This document shows, piece after piece, positions 47,153 to 57,141 of a stretch of 64,000 nt of DNA. Source of the stretch: Corella eumyota (Eukaryota; Chordata; Ascidiacea; Phlebobranchia; Corellidae); the NCBI GenBank assembly GCA_963082875.1, contig OY720103.1:1240001-1304000 (forward strand), in the 5' to 3' direction. The position numbers and the translations under genes are program-made. Within the stretch, counting starts at the first letter, position 1; each line of letters opens with the position of its first letter. The notes under the pieces are model-generated. The model saw only the letters and a program-made list of their open reading frames with translations, was not told the origin of the DNA and ran no database searches.

Positions 47153-49750
47153 TCTAAGAGATAAGCTCTTACAGCTAAAAGAAAATTTTCTATTAAAAAT
47201 TTTAGCAACCCTCTGTTGAGCTCTTAGAGATGAGCTCTTACAGCTAAAAAAAAAATTTTTAATAAAAAATTTTAGCAACCCCCTGTTGAGCTCTTAGAGA
47301 TGAGCTCTTACAGCTAAAAGAAAATTTTTAATAGAAAATTTTAGCAAATAAAAAATTTTAACTCTTAGAGATAAGCTCTAAGAGATGAGCTCTTACAGCT
47401 AAAAAAAATGTTAATAGAAACTCTTCTATTAGCTGTAAGAGCTCATCTCTTAGAGCTTATCTCTAAGAGCTAAAATTTTTTTTTGCTAAAATTTTCTTTT
47501 AAAAATTTTTTTTAGCTGTAAGAGCTCATCTCTTAGAGCTTATCTCTAAGAGCTAAAACTTTTAATAGAAAATTTTAGAAAAAAAAAAAAAATTTTAGCT
47601 CTTAGAGATAAGCTCTAAGAGATGAGCTCTTACAGCTAAAAATTTTTTAAAAGAAAATTTTAGCTCTTAGAGATAAGCTCTAAAAGCTAAAAAAAAATGT
47701 TAATAGAAAATTTTCTATTAGCTGTAAGATCTCATCTCTTAGAGCTTATCTCTAAGAGTTAAATTTTTTTTTTTTGCTAAAATTTTCTATTAAAAATTTT
47801 CTTTTAGCTGTAAGAGCTCATCTCTTAGAGCTTATCTCTAAGAGCTAAAATTTCTTTTTGCTAAAATTTTCTTTCAAAAATTTTTTTTTAGCTGTAAGAG
47901 CTCATCTCTTAGAGCTTATCTCTAAGAGCTAAAAATTTTTTTTGCTAAAATTTTCTATTAAAAATTTATCTTAGCTGTAAGAGCTCATCTCTTAGAGCTT
48001 ATCTCTAAGAGCTAAAACTTTTAATAGAAAATTTAAGCAAAAAAAAAAAAAAAATTTAGCTCTTAGAGATAAGCTCTAAGAGATGAGCTCTTACAGCTAA
48101 GAGAAAAATTTTAATAAAAAGTTTTAGCAAAAAAAAAATTTTAGCTCTTAGAAGTAAGCTCTAAGAGATGAGCTCTTACAGCTAAGAGAAAATTTTTAAT
48201 AAAAAATTTTAGCAAAAAAAAAATTTAGCTCTTAGAGATAAGCTCTAAGAGATAAGCTCTTACAGCTAAAAAAATTTTAGCTCTTAGAGGTAAGCTCTAA
48301 GAGATGAGCTCTTACAGCTAAGAGAAAATTTTAGCAAAAAAAAAATTTAACTCTTAGAGATAAGCTCTAAGAGATGAGCTCTTACAGCTAAAAGAAAAAT
48401 TTTAATAAAAAGTTTTAGCAAAAAAAAAATTTTAGCTCTTAGAGATAAGCTCTAAGAGATAAGCTCTTACAGCTAAAAAACATTTTTAAAAGAAAATTTT
48501 AGCTCTTAGAGATAAGCTCTAAGAGATAAGCTCTTACAGCTAAAAGAAAATTTTAGCAAAAAAAAAATTTTAACTCTTAGAGATAAGCTCTAAGAGATGA
48601 GCTCTTACAGCTAAAAAAGAAAAAATGTTAATAGAAACTTTTCTATTAGCTGTAAGAGCTCATCTCTTAGAGCTTATCTCTAAGAGCTAAAAATTTCTTT
48701 TGCTAAAATTTTAACAAAAAAAAAAATTTTAGCTCTTAGAGATAAGCACTAAGAGATGAGCTCTTACAGCTAAAAAAATTTTAGCTCTTAGAGGTAAGCT
48801 CTAAGAGATGAGCTCTTACAGCTAAAAGAAAATTTTAACAAAAAAAAAAATTTTAGCTCTTAGAGATAAGCACTAAGAGATGAGCTCTTACAGCTAAAAA
48901 AATTTTAGCTCTTAGAGGTAAGCTCTAAGAGATGAGCTCTTACAGCTAAGAGAAAATTTTAGCCAAAAAAAAATTTAACTCTTAGAGATAAGCTCTAAGA
49001 GATGAGCTCTTACAGCTAAAAGAAAAATTTTAATAAAAAGTTTTAGCAAAAAAAAAAAAAATAATTTTAGCTCCTAGAGATAAGCTCTTAAGAGATGAGC
49101 TCTTACAGCTAAGAGAAAATTTTTAATAAAAAATTTTAGCTCTTAGAGATAAGCTCTTACAGCTAAAAAACATTTTTAAAAGAAAATTTTAGCTCTTAGA
49201 GATAAGCTCTAAGAGATAAGCTCTTACAGCTAAAAGAAAATTTTAGCAAAAAAAAAATTTTAACTCTTAGAGATAAGCTCTAAGAGATGAGCTCTTACAG
49301 CTAAAAAAGAAAAAATGTTAATAGAAACTTTTCTATTAGCTGTAAGAGCTCATCTCTTAGAGCTTATCTCTAAGAGCTAAAAATTTCTTTTGCTAAAATT
49401 TTCTCTTAGCTGTAAGAGCTCATCTCTTAGAGCTTATCTCTAAGAGCTAAAACTTTTAATAGAAAATTTTAGCAAAAAAAAAATTTTAGCTCTTAGAGAT
49501 AAGCACTAAGAGATGAGCTCTTACAGCTAAAAGAAAAATTTTAATAAAAAGTTTTAGAAAAAAAAAAAAATTTTAGCTCTTAGAGATAAGCTCTTACAGC
49601 TTAGAGAAAATTTTTAATAAAAAAGTTTAGCTCTTAGAGATAAGCTCTAAGAGATGAGCTCTTACAGCTAAAAAAAAATGTTAATAGAAACTTTTCTATT
49701 ATTTGTAAGAGCTCATCTCTTAGAGCTTATCTCTAAGAGCTAAACAGTGG
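47153..49750. repeat. Palindromic minisatellite in mixed orientation
   Basis: Units of about 45 bp combine CTCTTAGAGATAAGCTC, TAAGAGATGAGCTC and TTACAGCTAA, separated by A/T-rich linkers of variable length. The units occur in both orientations, and the core itself is self-complementary (CTCTTAGAG next to CTCTAAGAG). Adjacent opposite units build long palindromes, for example 47,361-47,471, and near 47,640-47,760, 48,560-48,690, 49,260-49,395 and 49,630-49,745. Some linker-plus-unit blocks are themselves duplicated (48.56-48.70 kb and 49.26-49.40 kb). No gene is present. Confidence 0.95.
47361..47471. repeat. Long near-perfect palindrome
   Basis: A unit of the minisatellite faces its reverse complement across a short centre (TTAATAGAAACTCTTCTATT). 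The arms of roughly 45 bp pair almost completely. It should extrude as a hairpin or cruciform when single-stranded. Confidence 0.85.
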
Positions 49751-51150
49751 GTTTGCAAAAAATTTAGGTATGAGCTCTTGGAGCTGATCACCTTATCTCT
49801 AAATAAAGCTATATATTATTTAGTGAAAACGTAATTATTTATTTACACTCAACAAAATATCGGTCATAAGTTTAACATCACATAGCAACATCATCGGAGG
49901 ACAACATTATCAGAGACTGACATAAGAGTGACATCATCGGACAGTAGGATTACGGGGATCATAACAATCGGTATGCGAAAGCATATAAAAATAAATCACA
50001 CAAACACAATAATTTAAAAATACAACAAAATAAGAAAATAAATACATCAAATATAATAAAAACAATTTGAATTAAAGTTAAGACGGTAGTTTAAAGTGGA
50101 CTATTAAATATATATTGTTGTTAACAACAAACATTCATGTTGGCGATAAAATTGGTTTTGCATTTATGTAAACCAGTCGTTTGTTGGTGACATCATCGAA
50201 GAGCGACATGATTGGAGAATGACATCATAAATTATGTTGGGGATTGAAAAAGCAACAAGTTGGATCGGCAACAACATTAGGTTTGTACTTATGAAAACAT
50301 CAGTCTTTAGTTAGTGGCATCATCGAAGAGCAACATCATTTAAGAGTAACCTCGACAAGTGATCAAAATAAGGTGTAGGCGGCATCATCCGAACGCGACA
50401 ACATCAGATAGTAATATAATCCAAAAGCGTCATCATTGATCAGTGGCATCATCAGAGAATAATTATGTGGGCAAAAATATTGATTTTGCACCTAAGTCAT
50501 AAGTTGGTGACCTCATCGAAGGGCAAAATCATTAAAAGGCGACATTATCGGCGGGCAACACAATCAATGGACGATATCGGTGAGGGACATTATTATAGTG
50601 TCATGGAATTGTAAAATCATCACAAAAAGGCGTCATTATTGAAAGACGACAACATAAGAGAGTGACATCATACAATAGAAAAAATATATACACTGAAAAA
50701 TATATGCCATTATCATAAAAAATGAGATCATCAAAGTACGGCATAATCAGGGTTTGACAACATCAGGGAGAGATTTCTATAAATTAATGAAAAAGTATTA
50801 ATAAAATAGTTTTATTTATTAATTAATTAAATTTCCAAGTACAAATACTCATTTTAAAAAACACAATTATTTTTCTATTTATTATAACTAAAACTATATT
50901 GACATGATAAATTTAAGTGTTTATTTTATAAAAATTATTAAAGAAACTATATATATACCCTTAAAGAAAAATTCATCGGAAAAGTGACAACTTCAGAGAC
51001 CAACAACATCTTTAGAAGTGACATCTTAAAATTGGTACACCTTTAGAGAAAGACATCTTCGAAGCACGGCATTATCAGAAGGCGGCATCTTTGGAGGGGC
51101 TACATCATCAAGGAATGACATAATAAATTGTGTCATCCAGAAAGGCATCA
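49751..51150 (+). repeat. Degenerate GACATCATC-rich repeat (right flank)
   Basis: Variants of GTGACATCATCGRAGA recur every 10-20 bases through much of this stretch. A longer unit is also visible: a TTGGTTTTGCATTTATG-like block followed by TTGGTGACATCATCGAAGAG, at about 50,140, 50,260 and 50,467. The copies are strongly diverged, so the repeat is old. Its inverted relative lies at 7,071-7,330. No coding frame is sustained. Confidence 0.75.
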
Positions 51151-51713
51151 GAAGTATCTTTAAATATAAAAAAACGGTTAATTCGGCTTTTAGGTAACAT
51201 TATTTATTCAAATTAAATTATTTATTTAAATTTCATTAAAAACGTAAACAAAACTTTGCCTGTAAATAAAAAAGTAATTAGCACAAAGTGCTTTTACTGT
51301 AATCCCAAAATTACAGAATAATAATACCAACAACATACTAAAATTTCAGAAAATTTAATCTTTAAATTTTAATAACAAATTTCTATTAATTGGTAATAAT
51401 TAAATGTCGTAAATAGGGGTTTGCGACACATTAGGATAATAACAAACATACTTAAAATTTAAAATTTTTAATTTTAAAGAACAAAAGTTATCGTTTTTCA
51501 AAATTCTGACTAGTAAGAATAAAAACAATAAATATAATGACAATAACAATATGTTTTGAAATCTAAGATTTCGAACCATAATAAACATTGTTTAGAACTT
51601 CAGTAAACTTTATCATGTTCATTTAAAAGAAAAAAACTTCACCAAACTTACTTAACTTTTAAGTTTTCCTTTCATCATGTTGACTTTCTTTGACTAGGTG
51701 GATTGTTGTCTAA
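51151..51713. other. AT-rich spacer
   Basis: Very AT-rich sequence with no supported gene. The longest open frame (about 62 codons on the minus strand near 51,400-51,590) is a low-complexity Leu/Phe/Lys run expected from such composition. Confidence 0.5.
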
Positions 51714-52201
51714 CTAAGCAAAAGTAGTGGAAGTTGACATCAGTAGCTAAAGTTTACTAAAAAAATAAAAATCGAATTATAAATTTTAAAATGTAATAAA
51801 TATTTATTAATATTATTTCAAAATTTAAAAAATGTAACAATTAATATTTACCTTAGCTTTCCACTTTCTCTGCACTATTCTGTAAATATAAAATAACAAA
51901 ATTAGTAATAAAACAAGAAAATAAATAAAGTTTATTTGTTGGTAATAGTGTGATAAATGTTTTATTATTATATATACGTTAAATAAAACACAAATAAAGA
52001 CGTTAAACTTCGTAAACTTGCCGAAAACAGAACGTTGTATCAAAAAAATGGCGTCAGTTCTTCCTGTTCGCTTTTAGCTTGACTTTGGTCATGTGTTCAC
52101 ACCTTGGGTCGGATCACTTCATGTGTAACTCCAGGCTCCGTGCCAACGTGTAATTTCTGGTCACGTGACCACATCTGAAGTTTGAGATCAAGGTCCGCCA
52201 T
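51714..52201 (-). CDS. Possible small three-exon gene, unrecognised product
   Basis: Tentative model with exons 52103-52201, 51852-51869 and 51714-51746, giving 49 residues. Support: the ATG at 52201 has a strong start context (ACAATGGCG). The first exon is noticeably richer in G+C than its surroundings and open for 33 codons, beginning MADLDLKLQMWSRDQKL. It ends at an AAG/GTGTGA donor. A short downstream segment is framed by CAG and AAG/GTAAAT splice signals. Against it: the second exon has alternative acceptors (an upstream one at 51,879 changes the frame), the product is very short, and I recognise no family. The G+C-rich segment could instead be a promoter or a non-coding first exon. Confidence 0.25.
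52158..52171. promoter_or_regulatory. 14-bp E-box palindrome TGGTCACGTGACCA
   Basis: A perfect 14-bp palindrome centred on CACGTG, the recognition core of USF/MITF/TFE-type bHLH-ZIP factors. It lies in the locally G+C-rich stretch 52,040-52,215, inside or beside the possible first exon. Factor binding is inferred. Confidence 0.4.
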
Positions 52202-53640
52202 TGTTGAGAAAACAAAACTTTTAGAACTAAAACCATAATGATTTAAATATTATAAATCAATTTTTAATCGATTTATAATTAAATTATAACCAAACATTTT
52301 ATTCGTAGCTTTGTTAAACATTTACAAAAAATGATATTTTATTTTGAATATAAATAACAAAAACTTACTTTTTATGTGTCAGGTCCAATAATTCATTCAT
52401 TAGTTTGTTCATAGAATAACCTTTTATTAAAAAAAAAAATTTTTATAATGTCAATATTAACAATCCAGTTGCTAAAAACATAATAAAAACATAATTTAGA
52501 TAACTTCTTTTTAATTGATTTAATAAACTTATTAATCTAATACAGGTGCAATATATAATAAAACTGCTTTTTATTCTAAACTGTTAAATTTATTGAACTA
52601 CTTATTCTTATAAACTCTAGATATAAAACTACTATAATGCAAAACCATGCCTTTAATGGAGGTTTCTTTACTCCTCAAGCCAACAGCTGTTAAATTCGGT
52701 AATAAATATTATTTATCCCCGACGTTTAAATTAAATCCAGCTTAAATATCGATCCCAATATTTTTATTTTACCTGATTTTGTAATAATTTATATTTGTAA
52801 AGATTAAAATATATATATACTTTATTTTACCGTTAACCACTACTTAATCTGACTAAGATTGGTAATTTGCCTTTAGATATAGTCTGTTGTAATATTAATT
52901 GTATAGCATATTTATTATTTACTTTTATCAATGTCAGAATGTGCAAAAAAACAAAAAAAAAATAATAAGTCTACATTCAAAGCTATAACGCCTGATTATT
53001 AACTTATACCTACTATATAGTGAACCAAGTCGTTTACCTTTTAGTAAATTGTTGTCTGCCTTTTAAAAAACCATCATACTAATCGTTTTACAATGAAAAG
53101 TTTGACAGTTTTGTAGTACAACATGCAAATAACTATTTTTGGTATATTATAAACGTAAATTTTATTTTTAAAATTGCCACTGTTAAACATAGACATCATA
53201 TATCTATTTTAGTTTATCCCCATTTTAAAGTAAAATTTGTTATAAAATTTAAGTTTTTAGCTTTAAAAAAACATATTAATTAAACCTTTACCAATTATTA
53301 TGAAGCCAACTAGTTTTTATATAAAAAATAGTAACCCCTGTTTCTTTTAAACAACTATTAGTGTAATAAAAACCAAAATTACATCCCCTTTTAAAACAAA
53401 TACCTTTGAAATAAGTTATACAGTATTTTATTAAATAAAATAAACAAAACCACAACAAAATTTGACTAAACACAGATAATTATCTTAAAAATAAGATGCT
53501 TTCTTAATTTAAAATCTTTGATACTCTTTTAACGAAAAAAAAACATTAAAAATTGGATTTCAAACATGGCCTACAATTTAATATAAAACCCAACTTCATA
53601 AATTTTTAGCAGAAGATAATTTACAGACAAAATTTAAATA
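52202..53640. other. AT-rich intergenic region downstream of cytochrome c
   Basis: No supported gene. There are A/T homopolymers and a short TA microsatellite near 52,810. Short open frames, including one of about 61 codons on the minus strand near 53,290-53,470, show no family resemblance. Confidence 0.5.
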
Positions 53641-53646
53641 TTTATT
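53641..53646 (-). terminator. Polyadenylation signal of the cytochrome c gene
   Basis: TTTATT on the plus strand reads AATAAA on the minus strand, about 36 bases past the cytochrome c stop codon. A further overlapping AATAAA lies at the stop itself (53,681-53,686). Confidence 0.5.
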
Positions 53647-53681
53647 ACATGAATTAGTCTTGAGCAAGATAAGAAGCAATT

Positions 53682-54632
53682 TTATTCGCAGGTTGCTTTT
53701 TCAAGAAAAGCAATCAAATCAGCACGTTCACCAGCTTTTTTAATACCGGCAAACACCATTTTTGTTCCTAAATAAAAGATAAATTTTAACAAAATAGGAA
53801 TTAAAAAAAGGAATTTAAACTAAAATGTTAAAATCAAGTATAAAGGTAGAAAAAAATTATATAGTTTAAAAAAAAGAAAAAATAAAAGTTATAAAATTTA
53901 CCTGGAATATATTTTTTAGGATTTGTAAGATAAACATCTAACGTTTCTTTTGACCAAGTTATTCCTATAAAAAAAGGTCAATATGATTAAACTGTAATAA
54001 ATATTCATTCAACTAAACACAATAAAAGGAAGAACATTTTAAATGAGATGTTGAAGTCTTACTTCAATAGTAAAAAAAATAAAATGAGTCTAAATAAAAT
54101 GAAAGTGTGTGACAAATATGTTAAAATTTAAACATACCTTTATCTCTATTGGCCTCCGTATAATCAAAACCTGGAACTGAGCCGGTTTTTCTTCCAATTA
54201 ATCCATGCAAGTTCGGTCCTTAAAAAGAATAAATATGATAATCTGGACAATCTAAACATTAAAAAAGATGGCTACCAGTTAGGCAACCTGAATCTACATA
54301 ATATACTTAACAAGTCTTAACAAATACTTAACAAGTTTAACATCATATAAAAACAAGAATTAATTCTATTAAACACCATTTAAGGTTTCTGAAAAGAGGG
54401 TTTGGGTAGGGTATATTATCTAACCTTTATTTAACCCTGTAATAAACAGCATTGTTTTTCTTGATGTTAGTTTTTACTACAGATTCAATTTACCTATTTT
54501 AAAAAATATAAAAAACATATTTATACCAGTTTTAGTGCCACCCCCTTCATGATGGGTATGACATTGAGCGCACTTCTTCTTAAAGATATCTTTGCCTTTT
54601 TCATAGTCCCCAGCTTTGCTTTTTTTACCCAT
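53682..54632 (-). CDS. CYCS: Cytochrome c (4 exons)
   Basis: This is the small haem protein of the mitochondrial intermembrane space, which carries electrons from complex III to complex IV and takes part in apoptosome assembly. Exons (minus strand, 5' to 3'): 54527-54632, 54138-54218, 53902-53964, 53682-53767. All introns are GT-AG and the phases join into 111 codons plus TAA. The haem attachment motif CAQCH is at residues 21-25, with His25 as one iron ligand. KTGPNLHGL follows at 34-42, and the second ligand is Met87 in PGTKMVFAG. The conserved block [11 protein letters not shown] is intact. Unusual points: the N-terminus [13 protein letters not shown] is a few residues longer than the vertebrate MGDVEKG. 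The segment after CXXCH is [10 protein letters not shown] rather than the usual VEKGGKHKTG. There is a cysteine third from the C-terminus (TCE) where vertebrates have Asn. Everything essential is present, so it should be functional. Confidence 0.96.
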
Positions 54633-55139
54633 ATTTAATTTTATAATCAAATAGCAAACTTAATAATTAAATTTAAAAATATAAAATGATTCTTCTAAAA
54701 ATAAAAAATGTTGTTTAAAATTTGAATTGAAATTCAGAAATTGGTTACTATGACATCACATAACTTATCTAACGTTTATAAAAACGTAATTTTAAACATT
54801 TTATTTAAACTGTCAGACTGCTTAAAAACATTCCTAACTGATTTGTTAGCCAAGATTACGTTCTGACTGTCAGACTGTAGTTGCCAAGTTACTGAAACTA
54901 TATAATATAATTTGTTCTGTCTTATTAAGTAAGACTAACTTCTAGGTTTTCAGTTTTTATAAACAAAAAGATAACAGCTAATTTAACACCTTCAACCAGT
55001 CAACAGCTGAATTTTTAGGCAACAAAACTTAACAAAAGTGGCATAAACCTTTCATCACGTATACACTAGAACAGCGTTTGACCGTTTTACTACAAGGTCG
55101 TAGCGGTTGCGCAATCACTTAAGGCACGCCGGTAGCATG

Positions 55140-55147
55140 TGACGTCA
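55140..55147. promoter_or_regulatory. CRE palindrome TGACGTCA upstream of cytochrome c
   Basis: A perfect CREB/ATF site about 0.5 kb 5' of the cytochrome c start codon, next to a G+C-richer patch containing GGTTGCGCAATCAC. Mammalian somatic cytochrome c promoters are known to use CREs and NRF-1 sites; use here is inferred. Confidence 0.4.
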
Positions 55148-55361
55148 GCATACCACACACCATAATACGCCCTATGAAAGACTTTATATTATATTTAACG
55201 TAACTTCCTTTTAAATATCGTGATATTCAAATATCTTTCCAGTGAATACACGTTTAAACAGCTTTATTTAATTACAAAAACTTATAGTTACTAAAGTTTA
55301 TGCTTCTACTTTAATAATAACCCATTCTAAAGGCTACTGTAGCTATTTCCTGTGTATGCGA

Positions 55362-55369
55362 TGACGTCA
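55362..55369. promoter_or_regulatory. Second CRE palindrome TGACGTCA
   Basis: A second perfect site, 222 bp further upstream of cytochrome c. Two full palindromes in such AT-rich DNA are unlikely by base composition alone. Confidence 0.4.
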
Positions 55370-55467
55370 CTCTAGTTTAAATCAATAGATTTTAATTAGC
55401 ATAAAACAAAACTGCCCTAAATAGAAGCATAAAATCAATCCCAAATTGTGTCCGCTCTATTAACTTA

Positions 55468-55500
55468 CCACTCACGAAAGTTCTTTGTTTTAAGTAAATA
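55468..55500 (-). other. Possible non-coding first exon of cytochrome c
   Basis: On the minus strand GAGTG/GTAAGTTAAT at 55,468-55,469 is a near-ideal splice donor. The facing acceptor could lie just before the ATG, where TTAAG precedes TTTGCTATTTG near 54,660. Many animal CYCS genes have a 5' UTR intron. The exon's start is not determinable. Confidence 0.25.
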
Positions 55501-56520
55501 GTATTACACCAGAGTGAATCAGACTTAACGTCATCCAATAATAGCCAAGTATTGCAACATTTAAAAGGCAAAACTACCTTAGATATTCACGTTTTTTAAG
55601 GTGTATAAACATACATGATACAGCCTACTATAATGACAACAATTTTATTCTATTTAGACAGTGCTAACGCATTATAATATACTACACAAATGCACACTAC
55701 ATACAAGTACAGCAGCAATTCGTAACTGCCTGATAATGAATACCATTTTACTTTGAAATACTCAATTTGTGTTTGAAAAATTTTAAAGACATTTAAATAA
55801 TTCATTTAAAAACCCCGTTGCGAAAGATTAAGCAAAGGTAATCAAAGTTAATATGACAATTTATCAAACAGATCAGGTATAAAACACAATAAAATCATAA
55901 CTTTTTTTAAGTTAGAATGAACTTTAGATTAGGTTAAAAAGTTATAGGTAATTGTTATAGTTTTTTATATTACCACAACATTTTATTTTATATAGTCAGT
56001 GAGATTCTAATTTTACTTTTAAGCATTTTTGTAATTACAAACAATAACAAAGTAAATTTTAAAATCTATTCCAACCACACTTGAATAAATAAAAATAAAT
56101 ATTAAATATTTGCAAAATTTAATATGTGAATATTGTAACTATTGTTTATCTAAATAAATAGATAATATTCTAATTTTATAAAACAGTAAGATAAAAACCA
56201 ACCAAAAATATCTCAGATGTTGTCAGGTTGATAACATTATAGGCACATTGCACAAATTCAGAATTCCGATTTCAATTTTATAAACTAAATCAATAAGAAT
56301 TTCAATATACTTAATCAAATATTAACTTAACCTACGCATAACCTTACTGTTTACATTAATGTATATTGTGTAGATTTAAATAGCACCGTTAAAAGGAAGA
56401 AAAAAGAACAAAAATAATAAATTAACAGAATAATTTAAGAAGTTAGTTTTGTCTGTAAATAGTAGAGATAAAAAGAACATGCATTTGACCTAAACACAAA
56501 GTACAGTTGTGATTTAATAA

Positions 56521-57141
56521 CATAAATATTTATTTTGATTTTATATTTCATCAACTTTAAAGTTTAACTACATCTAAAATATACAAACTTCTTATATATA
56601 CACTGTCATGCAGAGAATATTCAGTATTTTGAATAAGAAATTTGAACAACGAAAATAACAGAGCTTTAGTTTGCAATTCACCAAACAATTAATACTTCAA
56701 TTATCAACATGCAATTTTTCCAACACAGCAACAATGGAATGCCCTTACCTAGCTATCATAATAAAACAATTCATAACATTTCAAACACACATTTGCAACA
56801 TATTTTTTAAACAAGTGCCATTTTACATATTACTAAATGAAAAAACCACTTTTTTAAACCATGTACATTGTATATTACCAAAAACTATTTTAAAGAATAT
56901 AATATTAAAAGGGAATTACCCAGAAAAGGGTGGGGGTAAAGGGGGTTAATAGAAAATTCAATGAAGGTATACAGTCGTTTTGGGGCACATGTCTAATCTT
57001 CAAAACTGGATTTCGGGAATAAATCAGAGATCCAAAATATACATGTAAAATTTTCACGGTAAGCAGACACAACAGCACTTGAAGCAAAATTGATACTTGA
57101 AATGGAAACACTGAAATTAATTTGATTTGGAAACACTGAAA
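56521..57141 (-). other. Probable 3' UTR of the kinesin heavy chain
   Basis: This AT-rich stretch follows the kinesin stop codon. A minus-strand AATAAA (TTTATT at about 56,529) could end the transcript roughly 0.6 kb past the stop. Open frames on either strand here (for example 56,671-56,949) are low-complexity and show no family resemblance. Confidence 0.45.

Larger units (their letters stand above)
54633..56520. other. Intergenic region: cytochrome c upstream and kinesin downstream
   Basis: This region should contain the cytochrome c promoter (reading left) and the end of the kinesin 3' UTR (also reading left). Around 55,070-55,170 and 55,330-55,370 the sequence is less AT-rich and carries two CRE palindromes. 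A strong minus-strand donor (TG/GTAAGT) at 55,468 could end a non-coding first exon of cytochrome c. No coding gene is visible. Confidence 0.5.

Noticed and set aside
47096-47278. Minus-strand open frame of about 60 codons
   Set aside because: It spans the satellite-minisatellite junction and encodes only the repeated units.
7071-51150. A retroviral or LTR element bounded by the flanking repeats
   Set aside because: The flanks are inverted, not direct, and no reverse transcriptase, integrase or capsid-like sequence is visible anywhere in the window.
51825-52043. Minus-strand open frame of 72 codons with hydrophobic stretches
   Set aside because: Its apparent membrane segments are Ile/Leu/Phe/Tyr runs typical of AT-rich noncoding DNA, and no family is recognisable.
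52639-52738. Plus-strand 32-codon frame beginning MPLMEVSLLL
   Set aside because: Too short, with no splice context or family resemblance.
53288-53473. Minus-strand open frame of about 61 codons downstream of cytochrome c
   Set aside because: Low-complexity composition with no splice or homology support.
1987-54632. Functional linkage of the glycine carrier and cytochrome c through haem supply
   Set aside because: They lie on opposite strands, about 50 kb apart, with unrelated genes and a satellite between. Their proximity is most simply chance.
56671-57111. Open frames on both strands in the kinesin 3' UTR
   Set aside because: They oppose or overlap the UTR, lack recognisable domains, and are explained by base composition.
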